Assembly: GCA_018714445.1 (NCBI GenBank)
Contig: DVNK01000062.1
Location: 1 to 38,781 of the forward strand
DNA from: Candidatus Fimadaptatus faecigallinarum
GTDB taxonomy: Bacteria; Bacillota; Clostridia; Christensenellales; Aristaeellaceae
Length of the DNA: 38,781 nucleotides
Direction: 5' to 3'
The notes under the pieces were generated by a model. The model had not been told where the DNA came from and searched no databases. It worked only from the letters and a program-made list of their open reading frames with translations. The translations under genes and the position numbers were made by a program. Positions 28,922-37,888 of this stretch are shown in pieces (within the stretch, counting starts at the first letter, position 1; every line of letters starts with the position of its first letter).

Positions 28922-29377
28922 TCATAGTGCAGATGCGATATCGGCCTCCCAGGCCCTCATACATTCCGCGCAGCCGATGGCGTCCACCAGCGGGCAGTAC
29001 ACATACCCGTCCGCCCATATCCACACGTTGCAGCCCAGGCACCGGTGCGCTACAGGCTTTCGGTACGGCTTGTAGTGCTCGCATGTGTACGCATGGTACA
29101 GTATCCCGCCGCGGCACCAATGGCTCTGCTCGCCCGGGGCGGCCCAGTTGCTCCATGTCGGGCGTGTTTTGCCCGGATGCGCCGCGTCATACGGGTTTGA
29201 ATAAGCTCGTATATCGTCATAGCAATGCCCGTATGGACAGCGCCCTGACCACCACAGCAGACAGATATTGCAGATACACCCAACACAGCTTGGCTGTGCC
29301 CGTGGCGTCAGCAGTTCGTCTATCGTCAGGCATTGCGGGGTTGCGGCAGCCGGCTTACCTCTCATAGTTCTGCTCAC
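28922..29377 (-). CDS. Cysteine-rich, putative zinc-binding phage protein (151 aa)
   Basis: The start is GTG 29377, overlapping the helicase stop by one base, with GGAGG ten bases upstream; ATG 29365 is an alternative. It contains many Cys in CxxC-type groups: CVGCICNIC and CPYGHC in the first third, then CRGG, C-EHY, CLGCNVW...YCPL and CAEC in the last third. There are several His residues and an unusually high Trp and Tyr content. This pattern suggests structural zinc sites. I do not recognise the family. It lies between the SNF2 helicase and the late regulator. Confidence 0.6.
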   Translation of the reverse strand: MSRTMRGKPAAATPQCLTIDELLTPRAQPSCVGCICNICLLWWSGRCPYGHCYDDIRAYSNPYDAAHPGKTRPTWSNWAAPGEQSHWCRGGILYHAYTCEHYKPYRKPVAHRCLGCNVWIWADGYVYCPLVDAIGCAECMRAWEADIASAL

Positions 29378-30732
29378 TAATGACGTGCCTCCAGATTTGC
29401 TTTCACCGCGTCTATCAGCGCGGACTGCGTTCTGTCCTTGCGTTCAAGTGCGGCCATTATCTGTTCGTCTATCGTGCCGGTCGTGATTATGTGGTGTATG
29501 ACCACCGTATCCGACTGCTGTCCCTGCCGCCACAGTCGGGCATTGGTCTGCTGGTACAGCTCAAGCGACCAGGTCAGCCCGAACCATATCAGCGTTGAAC
29601 CGCCCGCCTGCAAATTGATCCCATGCCCGGCAGAGGCCGGATGTATCGCGGCGACCGAGATGCGCCCTGCGTTCCAGTCGGCGATGTCACGGCTGGACTT
29701 TATCTCCCGGACGTCGAATCGCTTCTGAATCCTGGCCAGGTCGTGCTTGAACCAGTACGCCACCAGCACCGGCTTGCCGTTCGCGCCCTCTATCAGGTCT
29801 TCCAGCGCGTCCAGCTTGCGGTCGTGTATGTTCAGTACCTGCCCGTCCTCGGCATACACCGCGCCGTCCGCCATCTGCGTCAGCTTTCCGGACAACGCTG
29901 CGGCGTTCTGTGCGTCGATTTCTGTACCGGCCAGCGAGACCACCAGGTCTTTCTGCAACTGCCGGTATATCCTCCGCTCGGCTTCGCTCAAATGGACTGG
30001 CACAGCGTTCATAACGCACTCGGGCATCTTCAGATAGTCTGTGCTTTTCATGCTTATCGTGATGTCGCCGATGCGCCGATATATCTCTGCCTCTGCGCCC
30101 GGCTTGGGCTTGTACGAAAACACCTGCATACCGTTGCGCCGGTCAGGCGTGAAGAACTCGTCGCGGTAATGCGTTATGAACCGCCCCAGGCGCTTGCCCA
30201 TGTCCAGCAGCCGGAACTCCGCCCACAGATCCATCAGGCCGTTGCTGGACGGTGTGCCGGTCAAACCCACTATGCGCTTTATCTTTGAACGTACCTTCAA
30301 CAGCGCGCGAAAGCGCCGTGTCCGATGGCTCTTGAAGCTGGACAGCTCGTCTATCACCACCATGTCGTATTGCCACGGTATGCCGCTCTCATCGATGAGC
30401 CACTGCACGTTCTCGCGGTTGATTATGTGCATGTGCGTTGGCTGCATCAGCGCAGCCCGGCGCTCTTGTGCTGTGCCGACGGCCACCGAGCAGGTCAGCC
30501 CCCGCAGGTGATCCCACTTCTGCATCTCCGTGGGCCACGTGTCGCGCGCCACTCGCAGCGGCGCTATCACCAGCACGTGCGTCACCTCAAAGCTGTCCAG
30601 GCAAAGCGAGTGTATGGCTGTCAGAGTTATCGCGGTCTTGCCCAGGCCCATGTCCAGCAGCACCGCGGCTTCTTCGTGGTTAAGTATAAAGTCTATCGCA
30701 TAGCGCTGGTAGTCATGGGGCTTGAATTCCAT
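29377..30732 (-). CDS. SNF2-family DEAD/DEAH helicase (451 aa)
   Basis: This is an SF2 helicase/translocase common in Clostridia phage replication cassettes. ATG 30732 is chosen (GGAGGTG six bases upstream); the GTG at 30741 overlaps that site. Motifs in order: Q-like HDYQRYAIDFIL, Walker A LLDMGLGKTAITL (about residues 26-38), motif II VVIDELSSFK (DEL-type variant of DEAH), motif III GLTGTP, then in the C-terminal RecA domain VLVAYWFKHDLARIQKRF, HPASAGHGINLQAGGSTLIWFGLTWSLE and the arginine-finger motif QQTNARLWRQGQ. ATP-driven DNA remodelling or unwinding is expected. The pairing with VRR_NUC next door is typical. Confidence 0.92.
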   Translation of the reverse strand: MEFKPHDYQRYAIDFILNHEEAAVLLDMGLGKTAITLTAIHSLCLDSFEVTHVLVIAPLRVARDTWPTEMQKWDHLRGLTCSVAVGTAQERRAALMQPTHMHIINRENVQWLIDESGIPWQYDMVVIDELSSFKSHRTRRFRALLKVRSKIKRIVGLTGTPSSNGLMDLWAEFRLLDMGKRLGRFITHYRDEFFTPDRRNGMQVFSYKPKPGAEAEIYRRIGDITISMKSTDYLKMPECVMNAVPVHLSEAERRIYRQLQKDLVVSLAGTEIDAQNAAALSGKLTQMADGAVYAEDGQVLNIHDRKLDALEDLIEGANGKPVLVAYWFKHDLARIQKRFDVREIKSSRDIADWNAGRISVAAIHPASAGHGINLQAGGSTLIWFGLTWSLELYQQTNARLWRQGQQSDTVVIHHIITTGTIDEQIMAALERKDRTQSALIDAVKANLEARH

Positions 30733-31018
30733 CCGTCCCACCTCCCTGAATCTCTGTAAGCGCAGGCGCTATCTTCTCCACGCTATCCAGCACGTACACG
30801 CGCAGGCCCAGCGCTTCTAGCTGGCGCTTGCGCCGATGCTGCAGAGGCCGAAGCGCACTGCCCGGCGCTTTAAGCTCCGCGCACGCTATGCGCCCACCGG
30901 GCAGCAGTATGATGCGGTCAGGCACGCCGTCAAGTCCCGGGCTGACCCACTTGGGGCACATCCCGCCGCGCGCTTTCACTGCCTGAACCAGCGCGCGCTC
31001 GATCTGTCGTTCTCTCAT
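30713..31018 (-). CDS. VRR_NUC domain nuclease (101 aa)
   Basis: This is a minimal VRR_NUC (PD-(D/E)XK) nuclease of the kind thought to cut branched or junction DNA. The start is ATG 31018 with AAGGAG five bases upstream. Signature: RERQIERALVQAVKARGGMCPKWVSPGLDGVPDRIILLPGGRIACAELKAPGSALRPLQHRRKRQLEALG. In it GVPDR-I, the AELKAP catalytic segment and the downstream LQ-H-R helix are intact. The C-terminus overlaps the helicase start by about 20 bases. The structured intergenic region at 31.04-31.25 kb lies directly upstream. Confidence 0.93.
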   Translation of the reverse strand: MRERQIERALVQAVKARGGMCPKWVSPGLDGVPDRIILLPGGRIACAELKAPGSALRPLQHRRKRQLEALGLRVYVLDSVEKIAPALTEIQGGGTDGIQAP

Positions 31019-31039
31019 GCGTTCTCCTTGCGCGGTCAA

Positions 31040-31245
31040 GGCAAACTGTGACGTGGAATCAGGTAAAGGGGATTTATCCCTTTACCTGATTCCCATCACT
31101 GCTTGACGTCCTTTTTTGCAAATTTGCATTTCTATATAAGGTCCGTTAAGTGCAAATTTGCATGCAGCAACGGGAGTTTTCCCCCTTAAGTGCAAATTTG
31201 CACGCAAGGGAAAAACTTCCCTTAAGTGCGGCCAAATTTGCACGT
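31040..31245. other. Structured intergenic region with four TGCAAATTTGCA sites and a 16-bp hairpin
   Basis: The palindrome TGCAAATTTGCA occurs at 31117-31128, 31151-31162 and 31191-31202, with a variant (CCAAATTTGCA) at 31232-31242, spaced 34, 40 and 40 bp. Three copies are preceded by or close to TTAAG. A perfect 16-bp inverted repeat (31055-31070 with 31078-31093, 7-base loop) lies at the VRR_NUC end, and smaller hairpins occur near 31170 and 31206-31223. The region is AT-rich for this genome. It could be the replication origin, an operator cluster or a structured leader; no gene is visible. Confidence 0.8.
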
Positions 31246-33225
31246 CTAATCGTTGGTTTGCGTGCTTGCAAAAGGCAGTCGTTCCTGAATAACTCCGCGG
31301 TATACGCTATACTCGTCCTCAAATTCCTTCAGGTATCGCCGCATGGTATCTTGGGAGACACCCGCAATCTCGGCCAACACCTTGACAGTAATCGGCTCGT
31401 TTTTGGGCGCGGCTTTAAAGGCTTCGTCCAAACGCTGTTTGCGCAGCTCCTGCGTAGATTTTCTCGATGACAGCGCCAGATTTGCCGCCGGCGACCCCTC
31501 CGGGCTGAACCCGGCCAGCGCGCCCTCGGTGTCCAGCGGGTGCAAGGGATAGTCAAAGTAGAAGTTGACCGGCGCTATCGGCGGAAACTCGCGCAGCGAC
31601 GCTTCCATGCGCCAGGCTGTGCGCGTGGTGTCAAACTGCTCGATCTCGACCACCTCGCCGTCCTCCGTCTCAGTCTCCACTTCCTTGAACACCGGACGCT
31701 TTAGCTCGATTATGTCCAGCTGCGCATCCGGGTCGCGGGCGAACACGCCGCTGCCGCTGGCTCTGTCCATGGCCTTCTTTCCGCCCTGAGCGCCCTTGGA
31801 GTGGTGGTGGCAGTAGATCGCCGCCGCGCCCATCTCGGTGCAGATCTTATCGAACTGGTTGCAGAACGCGCCCATGTCGCTGGCGTTGTTCTCGTCGCCG
31901 GTTATGACCTTGTATATCGGGTCGATTATGACGGCGGCAAACTGCTCGTCCTTCATGCGCCTGACCAGTATGGGAACCAGCTTGTCCAGCGGCAGAGCGT
32001 GCCCGCGCAGGTTCCACACCGTTATGTTCTCCCTGTGCGGCAGCGCAACGCCCAGACGGTCGTATATCCTGATAAACCGGTCTATGCACGACGCCGGGTC
32101 TATCTCCAGATTGACATACAGCACCTTGCCCTGCACGCAGCGAAAGCCCAGCCATGTGCCGCCCTCAGCGATGGCTATCGCCAGTTCCATCAGCAAGAAG
32201 CTCTTGCCCGCCTTGCTCGGCCCGGCTATGAGCATCTTGTGCCCGCGGCGCAGTATGCCGCGAATCAGCTCGGGCGGCTTGGGCGGCGGGGTTTCCACGT
32301 CGCTCAGGCGGATCGGCTCGGGCAGTATGGCGAGTTCTTCGGCGTACTCCAGCCACTCGGCCCAGGTGGGCTTGCCTATGTTGGTGGCCAGCAGTTCCTG
32401 CATGACGCCGTTTCGCATGACGCCGGGCATGCGGCTCAGGCGCGACGGATTTTTGTTGGCGCTGTCCACCGGGAAGTCGTGCCGCTCAAGAAACCGGAAC
32501 AGATAGTTTACTCGCTTTCGGTACTCCTGCTCGTTCGGCGCGTCGATGCGCACCACTGCGTGCACGCTCTTGCCGGCGGAGTCGACCAGGCATGCAATGG
32601 GCAGCTCATACCGGCGATAAAACCGCTCCTGTTCGTCCTTGGGCAGCGTATCGGATTCTATGAGCGCATATCGATAGGCGGCTACGTTCATGTCGGACTG
32701 GCCCTTGCCGTCCAGCGGGTTGAGCCTGATCCACGCGCCGCAATCCTCGCGATACGGCCCTATAACCTCCCCGATATCCGCGGCGCTACGCAATCGGTCT
32801 ATGAACACGGACGCCTTCATGGCGAGGTTGGTATTGATCGGCTTGAGCTTACCGTGGCTGTCGGGCCTGACCTGCGTGGCAAAGCCGACGAGCTCGTTCG
32901 GCTGAAACAGGGTTTCCAGATAGCGAATGAGCATCTCTGCAGGGCTGGCCGGGTCGTCGGCAAAATCCGTGAACGCCGATATCCAGCCATTCTTCCGGGC
33001 CATGGCGCGTATCGTGCGGACGGTGATGGGACGCTCGCAGCCCTTGAAGCCCGCCCAGCGGCGCTCGCAGTCGCCCGCGACATAGCGTGGATCATCCCGC
33101 GACCAGTTGTCCCACACGTCGCACTCGTACCCGGCGTCCTTGAGCGCCATGCCTATGCCGAGCCACTCCGCGTAGGAACACGTGCGCACGGGGATACAGC
33201 TGAGCGCCGACAAAATCTCATCCAT
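31246..33225 (-). CDS. AEP-type primase fused to RepA-like helicase (659 aa)
   Basis: This is the primase-helicase of the replication module. Residues about 1-85 are a PriCT-2-like segment (LGIGMALKDAGYECDVWDNWSRDDPRY). Residues about 125-285 look like an archaeo-eukaryotic primase core (RYALIESDTLPKDEQ, SAGKSVHAVVRID, NPSRLSRMPGVMR). Residues about 320-560 form a RecA/DnaB-like ATPase with Walker A AGPSKAGKS (about 334-342), a second conserved VNLEIDPASCIDRF segment, Walker B AAVIIDPIYKV and a HHHSKG motif. The C-terminus (about 605-645) is a short HTH-like block (ITVKVLAEIAGVSQDTMRRYLKEFE). It would unwind and prime DNA for the phage PolA. Confidence 0.9.
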   Translation of the reverse strand: MDEILSALSCIPVRTCSYAEWLGIGMALKDAGYECDVWDNWSRDDPRYVAGDCERRWAGFKGCERPITVRTIRAMARKNGWISAFTDFADDPASPAEMLIRYLETLFQPNELVGFATQVRPDSHGKLKPINTNLAMKASVFIDRLRSAADIGEVIGPYREDCGAWIRLNPLDGKGQSDMNVAAYRYALIESDTLPKDEQERFYRRYELPIACLVDSAGKSVHAVVRIDAPNEQEYRKRVNYLFRFLERHDFPVDSANKNPSRLSRMPGVMRNGVMQELLATNIGKPTWAEWLEYAEELAILPEPIRLSDVETPPPKPPELIRGILRRGHKMLIAGPSKAGKSFLLMELAIAIAEGGTWLGFRCVQGKVLYVNLEIDPASCIDRFIRIYDRLGVALPHRENITVWNLRGHALPLDKLVPILVRRMKDEQFAAVIIDPIYKVITGDENNASDMGAFCNQFDKICTEMGAAAIYCHHHSKGAQGGKKAMDRASGSGVFARDPDAQLDIIELKRPVFKEVETETEDGEVVEIEQFDTTRTAWRMEASLREFPPIAPVNFYFDYPLHPLDTEGALAGFSPEGSPAANLALSSRKSTQELRKQRLDEAFKAAPKNEPITVKVLAEIAGVSQDTMRRYLKEFEDEYSVYRGVIQERLPFASTQTND

Positions 33226-33318
33226 GACCGCTTTCCTCCATATCCTCCGTAAAGTAAATGCCGGCTCCGCCCTTTACCCTCTATTCGGACAGGCAAGGGC
33301 TGGATGCGGACATAGCGA

Positions 33319-35283
33319 TTAATCTTTTTTATAGTATGGCGTGGTATAGCCGTCAGCCCGCAGCAACAAACCCGGCGCCCATGACGGCGTCGCAGCCATG
33401 CGCTCGCACACCGTTCGCAGCTCCAGCCACGGCCCGGCCTCGATGATGAGCTCGTCGTGGACATGCGCCACGATCGCGCAGTCCCGCAGCGCCTGCATGG
33501 CGTGGCACAGGATGTCCCGGCTGATCGCCTGTACGATGTTCTCGACGAATTTCGGGCCGTAGCTCTCCAGCCGCACCCATTGCTTTGCCGCATTCAAGCC
33601 CATGTAAGTTACGGAGGTACCGCCGAACTGGTTCCCACAGAGGCGGGGCTTTATGTAAGACAGACTCCGCCCGGAGGGCAGTTTAATGAAAAGCAGGCCG
33701 GGTTCGCGGATGAAGCGGATGCCGTGGGTGCTTGTGGTCCATTCCCTTTGTATCGCCTTTGTGACGGCCTCGTCGACCTCCCACCAGAGCTTGACTATGT
33801 TGGGGTTGGCCGTGCGCCAGGCGTCCACCAGCGGCTTGAGTTCCTCCTCCTTAAGGCCCATCTCGAGCGCGCCCATGGCCTTGAGCGCGCCCACGCCGCC
33901 GCCATAACCCAGCGCCAGCTCGGCTATCTTGCCCTTCTGGCGCAAATGGCCGTTTATGCCGTGCTTTTCGACCGGCACATGGAACATCTGGCTGGCGGAA
34001 GCGCAGTATATGTCCTTGCCTTCCGCGAACACCTGCTGCCGCCACTGTTCGCCCGCAAGCCAGGCGATGACGCGCGCCTCGATGGCGCTGAAGTCCGCTA
34101 CGATGAACCGGCAACCCGGCCTGGGCACGAACGCCGTGCGAATGAGCTCTGACAGCACATCCGGCACCGAATCGTAGAGCATCTTGAGCGCGTCATAGTC
34201 CCCGAGGCGCACCAGCGCGCGCGCCGCGTCCAGCTCGGGCAGCTTGTTCTGCGGCAGGTTTTGCAGCTGGATATTGCGCCCCGCCCAGCGGCCCGTGCGC
34301 GCGCCGTAGAACTGGAAGCATCCGCGCACGCGCCCGTCCGCGCAGACCGCGTTTTCCATAGCCTGATACTTCTTTACCGAGCTCTTGGCCAGTTGCTGCC
34401 GCAATGTGAGCACCGTTTTTAGCGGCTCGGGCGCGGTCTTGAGCAGCTCCGCCACCTGCTTTTTGCCCAGCGTGTCAGTCTGAAGGCCATTGGCGGCAAG
34501 CCAGTCTTTCATCTGCTGCACGGAGTTGGGGTTGTCCAGCTCGGTCAGTTCTTTGAGGCCCTCGGTCAGCTCCGCGCGCGTGCGCGCGTCCAGCGAGATG
34601 GCGCTGCGCACCAGCTCCATGTCCACCGCAATGCCGCGGTCGTTTATCTGCTGGTCAAGACGGTACTGCGCCCACACTTCCTCAGGCACCGGATACTTGC
34701 GCAGCCGCGTCTGTATGCCCAGCTCGACCTCGACGTCGCGCAGATTGTAGGCTTTGAACTGCGCCCATTTGTCCGGGGCGTCTGACGGCAGATGCCGCGC
34801 GCCGTCCCGGTCCGGGTTGCAGAAATACCGGATGAGTTCCTTGCCCTCGGTGAGTTTCTGCTTGTCCAGCCCAAGCGCCATGCCCACGTCCTTGAGCGAA
34901 AGCGGCAGGCCGAGGTATGCCGACCAGACCATCGTACAATACCAACCCGCCGGGTTTAGATAATCCATGCAGGTATCGCCGGGCGTCGAATAGCCTTCAT
35001 TGCACAGCGGGTAGCCGTTGCGTCGCAGCCACCGGGACAGGCACACGCGCTCAAACTGCGCGTTGAACGCCCATTTGCGCACGCGCGCGTCGGTCAGCGC
35101 GTCGATGATCTCAAGCGGTATCCGTTCGCCCTGCGCCAGGTCTACCACCCGCGCCTCGCCGCCGTCCACGCTGTATCCAAACAGCAATATGTCAAAGTCA
35201 GGGCTTTCCACATAGCGGTACACCGACGACTTTCCCAAATCGACGCTGCTGTACGTTTCCAGATCCAAAGACAGTGTTTTCAT
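33319..35283 (-). CDS. DNA polymerase I family A with 3'-5' exonuclease (654 aa)
   Basis: This is the phage replicative polymerase. ATG 35283 has GGAGG about five bases upstream. The N-terminal exonuclease starts LSLDLETYSSVDLG (DxE motif at residues 7-9), continues with FNAQFER and CTMVWSAYLGLP, and ends with AYNLRDVEVE. Polymerase motifs: motif A region FYGARTGRWAGRNIQLQNLP and IVADFSAIEARVIAWL (metal-binding Asp), motif B RQKGKIAELALGYGGGVGALK, motif C AHVHDELIIE. All key residues are present, so it should be active in both polymerisation and proofreading. The 5'-3' exonuclease domain of cellular Pol I is absent, as expected. Confidence 0.96.
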   Translation of the reverse strand: MKTLSLDLETYSSVDLGKSSVYRYVESPDFDILLFGYSVDGGEARVVDLAQGERIPLEIIDALTDARVRKWAFNAQFERVCLSRWLRRNGYPLCNEGYSTPGDTCMDYLNPAGWYCTMVWSAYLGLPLSLKDVGMALGLDKQKLTEGKELIRYFCNPDRDGARHLPSDAPDKWAQFKAYNLRDVEVELGIQTRLRKYPVPEEVWAQYRLDQQINDRGIAVDMELVRSAISLDARTRAELTEGLKELTELDNPNSVQQMKDWLAANGLQTDTLGKKQVAELLKTAPEPLKTVLTLRQQLAKSSVKKYQAMENAVCADGRVRGCFQFYGARTGRWAGRNIQLQNLPQNKLPELDAARALVRLGDYDALKMLYDSVPDVLSELIRTAFVPRPGCRFIVADFSAIEARVIAWLAGEQWRQQVFAEGKDIYCASASQMFHVPVEKHGINGHLRQKGKIAELALGYGGGVGALKAMGALEMGLKEEELKPLVDAWRTANPNIVKLWWEVDEAVTKAIQREWTTSTHGIRFIREPGLLFIKLPSGRSLSYIKPRLCGNQFGGTSVTYMGLNAAKQWVRLESYGPKFVENIVQAISRDILCHAMQALRDCAIVAHVHDELIIEAGPWLELRTVCERMAATPSWAPGLLLRADGYTTPYYKKD

Positions 35284-35364
35284 AGTTACCTCCGCTGAAA
35301 GGCGGCGATACATGACCGCCGCCTGACAGTGTGCCGTTTAGCCGTCGGCGCTCAGTACTCCACA

Positions 35365-35928
35365 TTACGACAGGAAGTCCTCGTCGTCCTCGTCCGCGAA
35401 GTCGCTTTCTGCGGACGCCCGGCTGCCCAGCGGTTCGCCATCGCGTATCTTTTGCAGGTTGTTCAGTCCGCAGGCAATGCCGCGGTTCCCATTGGAGTTG
35501 AACGCGTAAAAGTTGATGCTGGCGCGACCATACACGCCGGAGTACACCTCGCTGCGCGTGAGTATCGGGTTGCGGTCGGAGTCGACCACGCCGGGCGCGG
35601 TGGCGGAGTTTGCGTTCACAAAGTAGGCGTTTGCGTACGCGGGATCGTCCGGGCGCTCTGTGTCGCCGTCGCGCAGCGGGTTCTTGATGGCAATCAGCGG
35701 CGGCACCGTTTTGCCGTTGCCGCGCAGCTTGCTCTCGCCGTCGCGGTAGGCGGCCTCGATTGCGGCCCTTATCTTCTGCACGGTGACCGTGTCGGACTTG
35801 GGGATGATGAGCGAGACGGAGTACTTGGGCGTGCCGCCGTCTATCGACTTGGGGTCCCATACGTTGCAGTAGCTCCAGCGTGTGTCCCTGCCGGTGATGA
35901 CCTTGGTGGGATTCATGTTCTTAGCCAT
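35365..35928 (-). CDS. DUF2815 ssDNA-binding-type protein (187 aa)
   Basis: DUF2815 proteins accompany phage PolA and DUF2800 genes and are thought to act as single-stranded DNA-binding proteins. The signature is intact: MAKNMNPTKVITGRDTRWSYCNVWDPKSIDGGTPKYSVSLIIPKSDTVTVQKIRAAIEAAY, IAIKNPLRDGDTERPDDPAYANAYFVNANS, GVYGRASINFYAFNSNGNRGIACGLNNLQKIRDGEPLGSRASAESDF and an acidic DEDDEDFLS tail like that of SSBs. GAGAGG lies eight bases before ATG 35928; an ATG at 35964 is unlikely. It sits between DUF2800 and PolA. Confidence 0.92.
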   Translation of the reverse strand: MAKNMNPTKVITGRDTRWSYCNVWDPKSIDGGTPKYSVSLIIPKSDTVTVQKIRAAIEAAYRDGESKLRGNGKTVPPLIAIKNPLRDGDTERPDDPAYANAYFVNANSATAPGVVDSDRNPILTRSEVYSGVYGRASINFYAFNSNGNRGIACGLNNLQKIRDGEPLGSRASAESDFADEDDEDFLS

Positions 35929-35944
35929 TATGTATACCTCTCTT

Positions 35945-37066
35945 TCAATCTTCGTCAAAATCAATTTTTGCGCTTGTCATTTCAGGTCGTTTATCGCTTG
36001 CCGGTACGAGAGTGGGCTTGCCCGGCGGGCGCTCCACCAGTTCGCCCAGCACTTCGGAAAACTTCTTCCTGCCCAGCAGTTTCTCCATGGCTGATATTCC
36101 CAGCAGCCGGTGTTCGTATGGGTCATGACCGGTCGCAATGACCGCCTGTGCCGCGGCGGCTTCGTCGGTGTAGCGGCGGTTCGCACGGCCCTCTACCACC
36201 TTCCAGCCGTCAAAGTGTACGCCGGACAGCGCCGCGCTCAGCGCGTATTCCCGTATGTCAGTCGCCCAGCGGACGAGGTCGTCCAGCTTGCCCAGTATGC
36301 CCGCTATCTCGCCGTCGGTGAGCACCGGCGGCTGTGCGAACTCGTACTGCGCCAGACGGAGCTTGTCCTCGGCGCGCGCCCGGCATTTGACCGCCGCCCG
36401 ACAGAACATGCACCACGCGCCCGGGCAGTACTCGCCCTCGCCCGAATAGGCCAGCCGTGCCCGGGGCCGCAACTCGTTCTCAGCCCAGGCCTTCAGCTCG
36501 TCCACCGATATCGTCCAGGTGCTGACATTCGCGCGGCGCGGCTGGTATATCGTCATGGACACCTCGTCCACGTCGTACAGCGCGTCGTACACGTGCAGCG
36601 CGCCCAGCGCGTAGAGCATCATCTGCGGATTGTGCTCCGCTTCCACGAGCACGCCCTGGCCATACTTGAGATCGATTATATGCAAGCGCCTGTCAGCCAC
36701 TAAGACACAGTCGCCGGTGCCGAACCCGTCCGGTACATAGTCGCTGAAGTCCAGACGCTGCTCGATGTTCACTACCGGGTCGGCGCAGAGGCGTTTCGCC
36801 TCCGCTATCATCTCTTGTACGAATTGTGCGTAATCCTCCGTGTGCTCGTCCATCTCAATGCTATCACACGGTGATACGGGCCGCTCTGCCTGCTGATGCA
36901 GCGCCCGGCGGAGCTTGTATTCGGCCAGCGCGTGTGCGGCGGTGCCCTCGGCTGCGGCCTCTGTCTGCCGGTCTTTGAACTCCTGCTCCAGTCGCGCCGA
37001 GGGCGTGCAGTTCAGCCACCTGTGTGCCGACGACGCCGACAGCAGCGCGTGCTTTGCCGGGGCCAT
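35945..37066 (-). CDS. DUF2800 PD-(D/E)XK nuclease with Cys cluster (373 aa)
   Basis: This is a DUF2800 protein, a Cas4/RecB-like nuclease of phage recombination cassettes. N-terminal SAHRWLNCTPSARLEQEFKDRQTEAAAEGTAAHALAEYKLRR is typical. The catalytic core is GTGDCVLVADRRLHIIDLKYGQGVLVEAEHNPQMMLYALGAL (about residues 116-157), with D and K of the ID-LKYG motif and the downstream Q-YALG helix. A C-terminal Cys group (CPGAWCMFCRAAVKC, about 212-227) together with Cys20 could hold an Fe-S cluster as in Cas4/AddB relatives. It overlaps the neighbouring gene at 37066 by one base. Confidence 0.92.
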   Translation of the reverse strand: MAPAKHALLSASSAHRWLNCTPSARLEQEFKDRQTEAAAEGTAAHALAEYKLRRALHQQAERPVSPCDSIEMDEHTEDYAQFVQEMIAEAKRLCADPVVNIEQRLDFSDYVPDGFGTGDCVLVADRRLHIIDLKYGQGVLVEAEHNPQMMLYALGALHVYDALYDVDEVSMTIYQPRRANVSTWTISVDELKAWAENELRPRARLAYSGEGEYCPGAWCMFCRAAVKCRARAEDKLRLAQYEFAQPPVLTDGEIAGILGKLDDLVRWATDIREYALSAALSGVHFDGWKVVEGRANRRYTDEAAAAQAVIATGHDPYEHRLLGISAMEKLLGRKKFSEVLGELVERPPGKPTLVPASDKRPEMTSAKIDFDED

Positions 37067-37593
37067 CAGAGCGCCTCAGCATCGCGCAGCAGCTCGGCAT
37101 AGCGCGCCGGGTCGACCGCGCTGAGCTTCTTTGCGCCGTACCTGTCAAGCAACGCGTGTATGTCGGACGCGCGGCCCTCCGCCGACTTTTGGGCGAGCAC
37201 TGCACGCACATCCTCAAGCGTCGGCTGTCTGGGAGGCTCGGTCTTATTCTGCGTGGATGCAGCGTTCATTGGCGTAGTGTCAGTCGCAGAAGTTGTGGTC
37301 TCTTGCGCCAGGTCGGTCTGCCAGGGCGGCATTTCTGCCGCGGCAGCTGCAGTTGTGGCGTTCTGTACCGGTGTCGGTCGGTCAGGTGTTTGCGGCAGCT
37401 GTGCTGGCGGTTGCAGCGCGGCGGTTGATACATCATTTGCACATGGGCCATTGTGGCGGTCGAGCGCCGCGAGCTGCCTCGCCGCCTCGGGCAGCGTCGC
37501 GAGTTGCCTTGCCGTCTCGGGCAGCGCCGCCGCCAGTGCGCTCAGGCCGAGCCCAAGTTCTTCCAGTCCACGTATGGTTATCGTGATGTCCAT
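37066..37593 (-). CDS. Conserved phage protein, 'rrp5-like' C-terminal domain (175 aa)
   Basis: The N-terminus (MDITITIRGLEELGLGLSALAAALPETARQLATLPEAARQLAALDR) forms a helix, followed by a Pro/Thr/Ala-rich linker (about 50-120). A short domain of the LEDVRAVLAQKSAEGRASDIHALLDRYGAKKLSAVDPARYAELLRDAEAL type ends it. That last domain is common in small Clostridia phage proteins of the replication cassette, sometimes misnamed rRNA biogenesis protein rrp5. It is an alpha-helical module of unknown function, possibly ssDNA- or protein-binding. Confidence 0.75.
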   Translation of the reverse strand: MDITITIRGLEELGLGLSALAAALPETARQLATLPEAARQLAALDRHNGPCANDVSTAALQPPAQLPQTPDRPTPVQNATTAAAAAEMPPWQTDLAQETTTSATDTTPMNAASTQNKTEPPRQPTLEDVRAVLAQKSAEGRASDIHALLDRYGAKKLSAVDPARYAELLRDAEAL

Positions 37594-37618
37594 GGTGATT
37601 CCTCCTTAATGGTTGTCG

Positions 37619-37888
37619 CTACAGTACCTCATCCATCCAGTCCTGCACGCTGGGCAGGCTCACCTGCCGCAGCGACGGCCCGGCGTCGGGCTCGCCGTTG
37701 TCGCGCAGCTCGCGGTCAAGCTGGCGCACCGCTGTGCCGGCCAGCTCCAGCGCCTCGCTGAGCGCCTGGGCAAGGTCGCCAAAGTTGAGCTCATCGTCGT
37801 GCGCCAGGTCGTCCGCCGCGCGCGAGAGCCGGTTTAGCGCGTCGGCCATGCGGGTGGCTATCATCAGCCGCACCTCTATGTCGCTCAT
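37619..37888 (-). CDS. Small acidic helical phage protein (89 aa)
   Basis: The start at ATG 37888 has GGAGG seven bases upstream. It overlaps the end of the preceding gene by four bases (ATGA). The sequence is almost entirely helical (IEVRLMIATRMADALNRLSRAADDLAHDDELNFGDLAQALSEALELAGTAVRQLDRELRDN) with an acidic end (VQDWMDEVL). No family is recognised. It belongs to the early operon by spacing. Confidence 0.65.
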   Translation of the reverse strand: MSDIEVRLMIATRMADALNRLSRAADDLAHDDELNFGDLAQALSEALELAGTAVRQLDRELRDNGEPDAGPSLRQVSLPSVQDWMDEVL

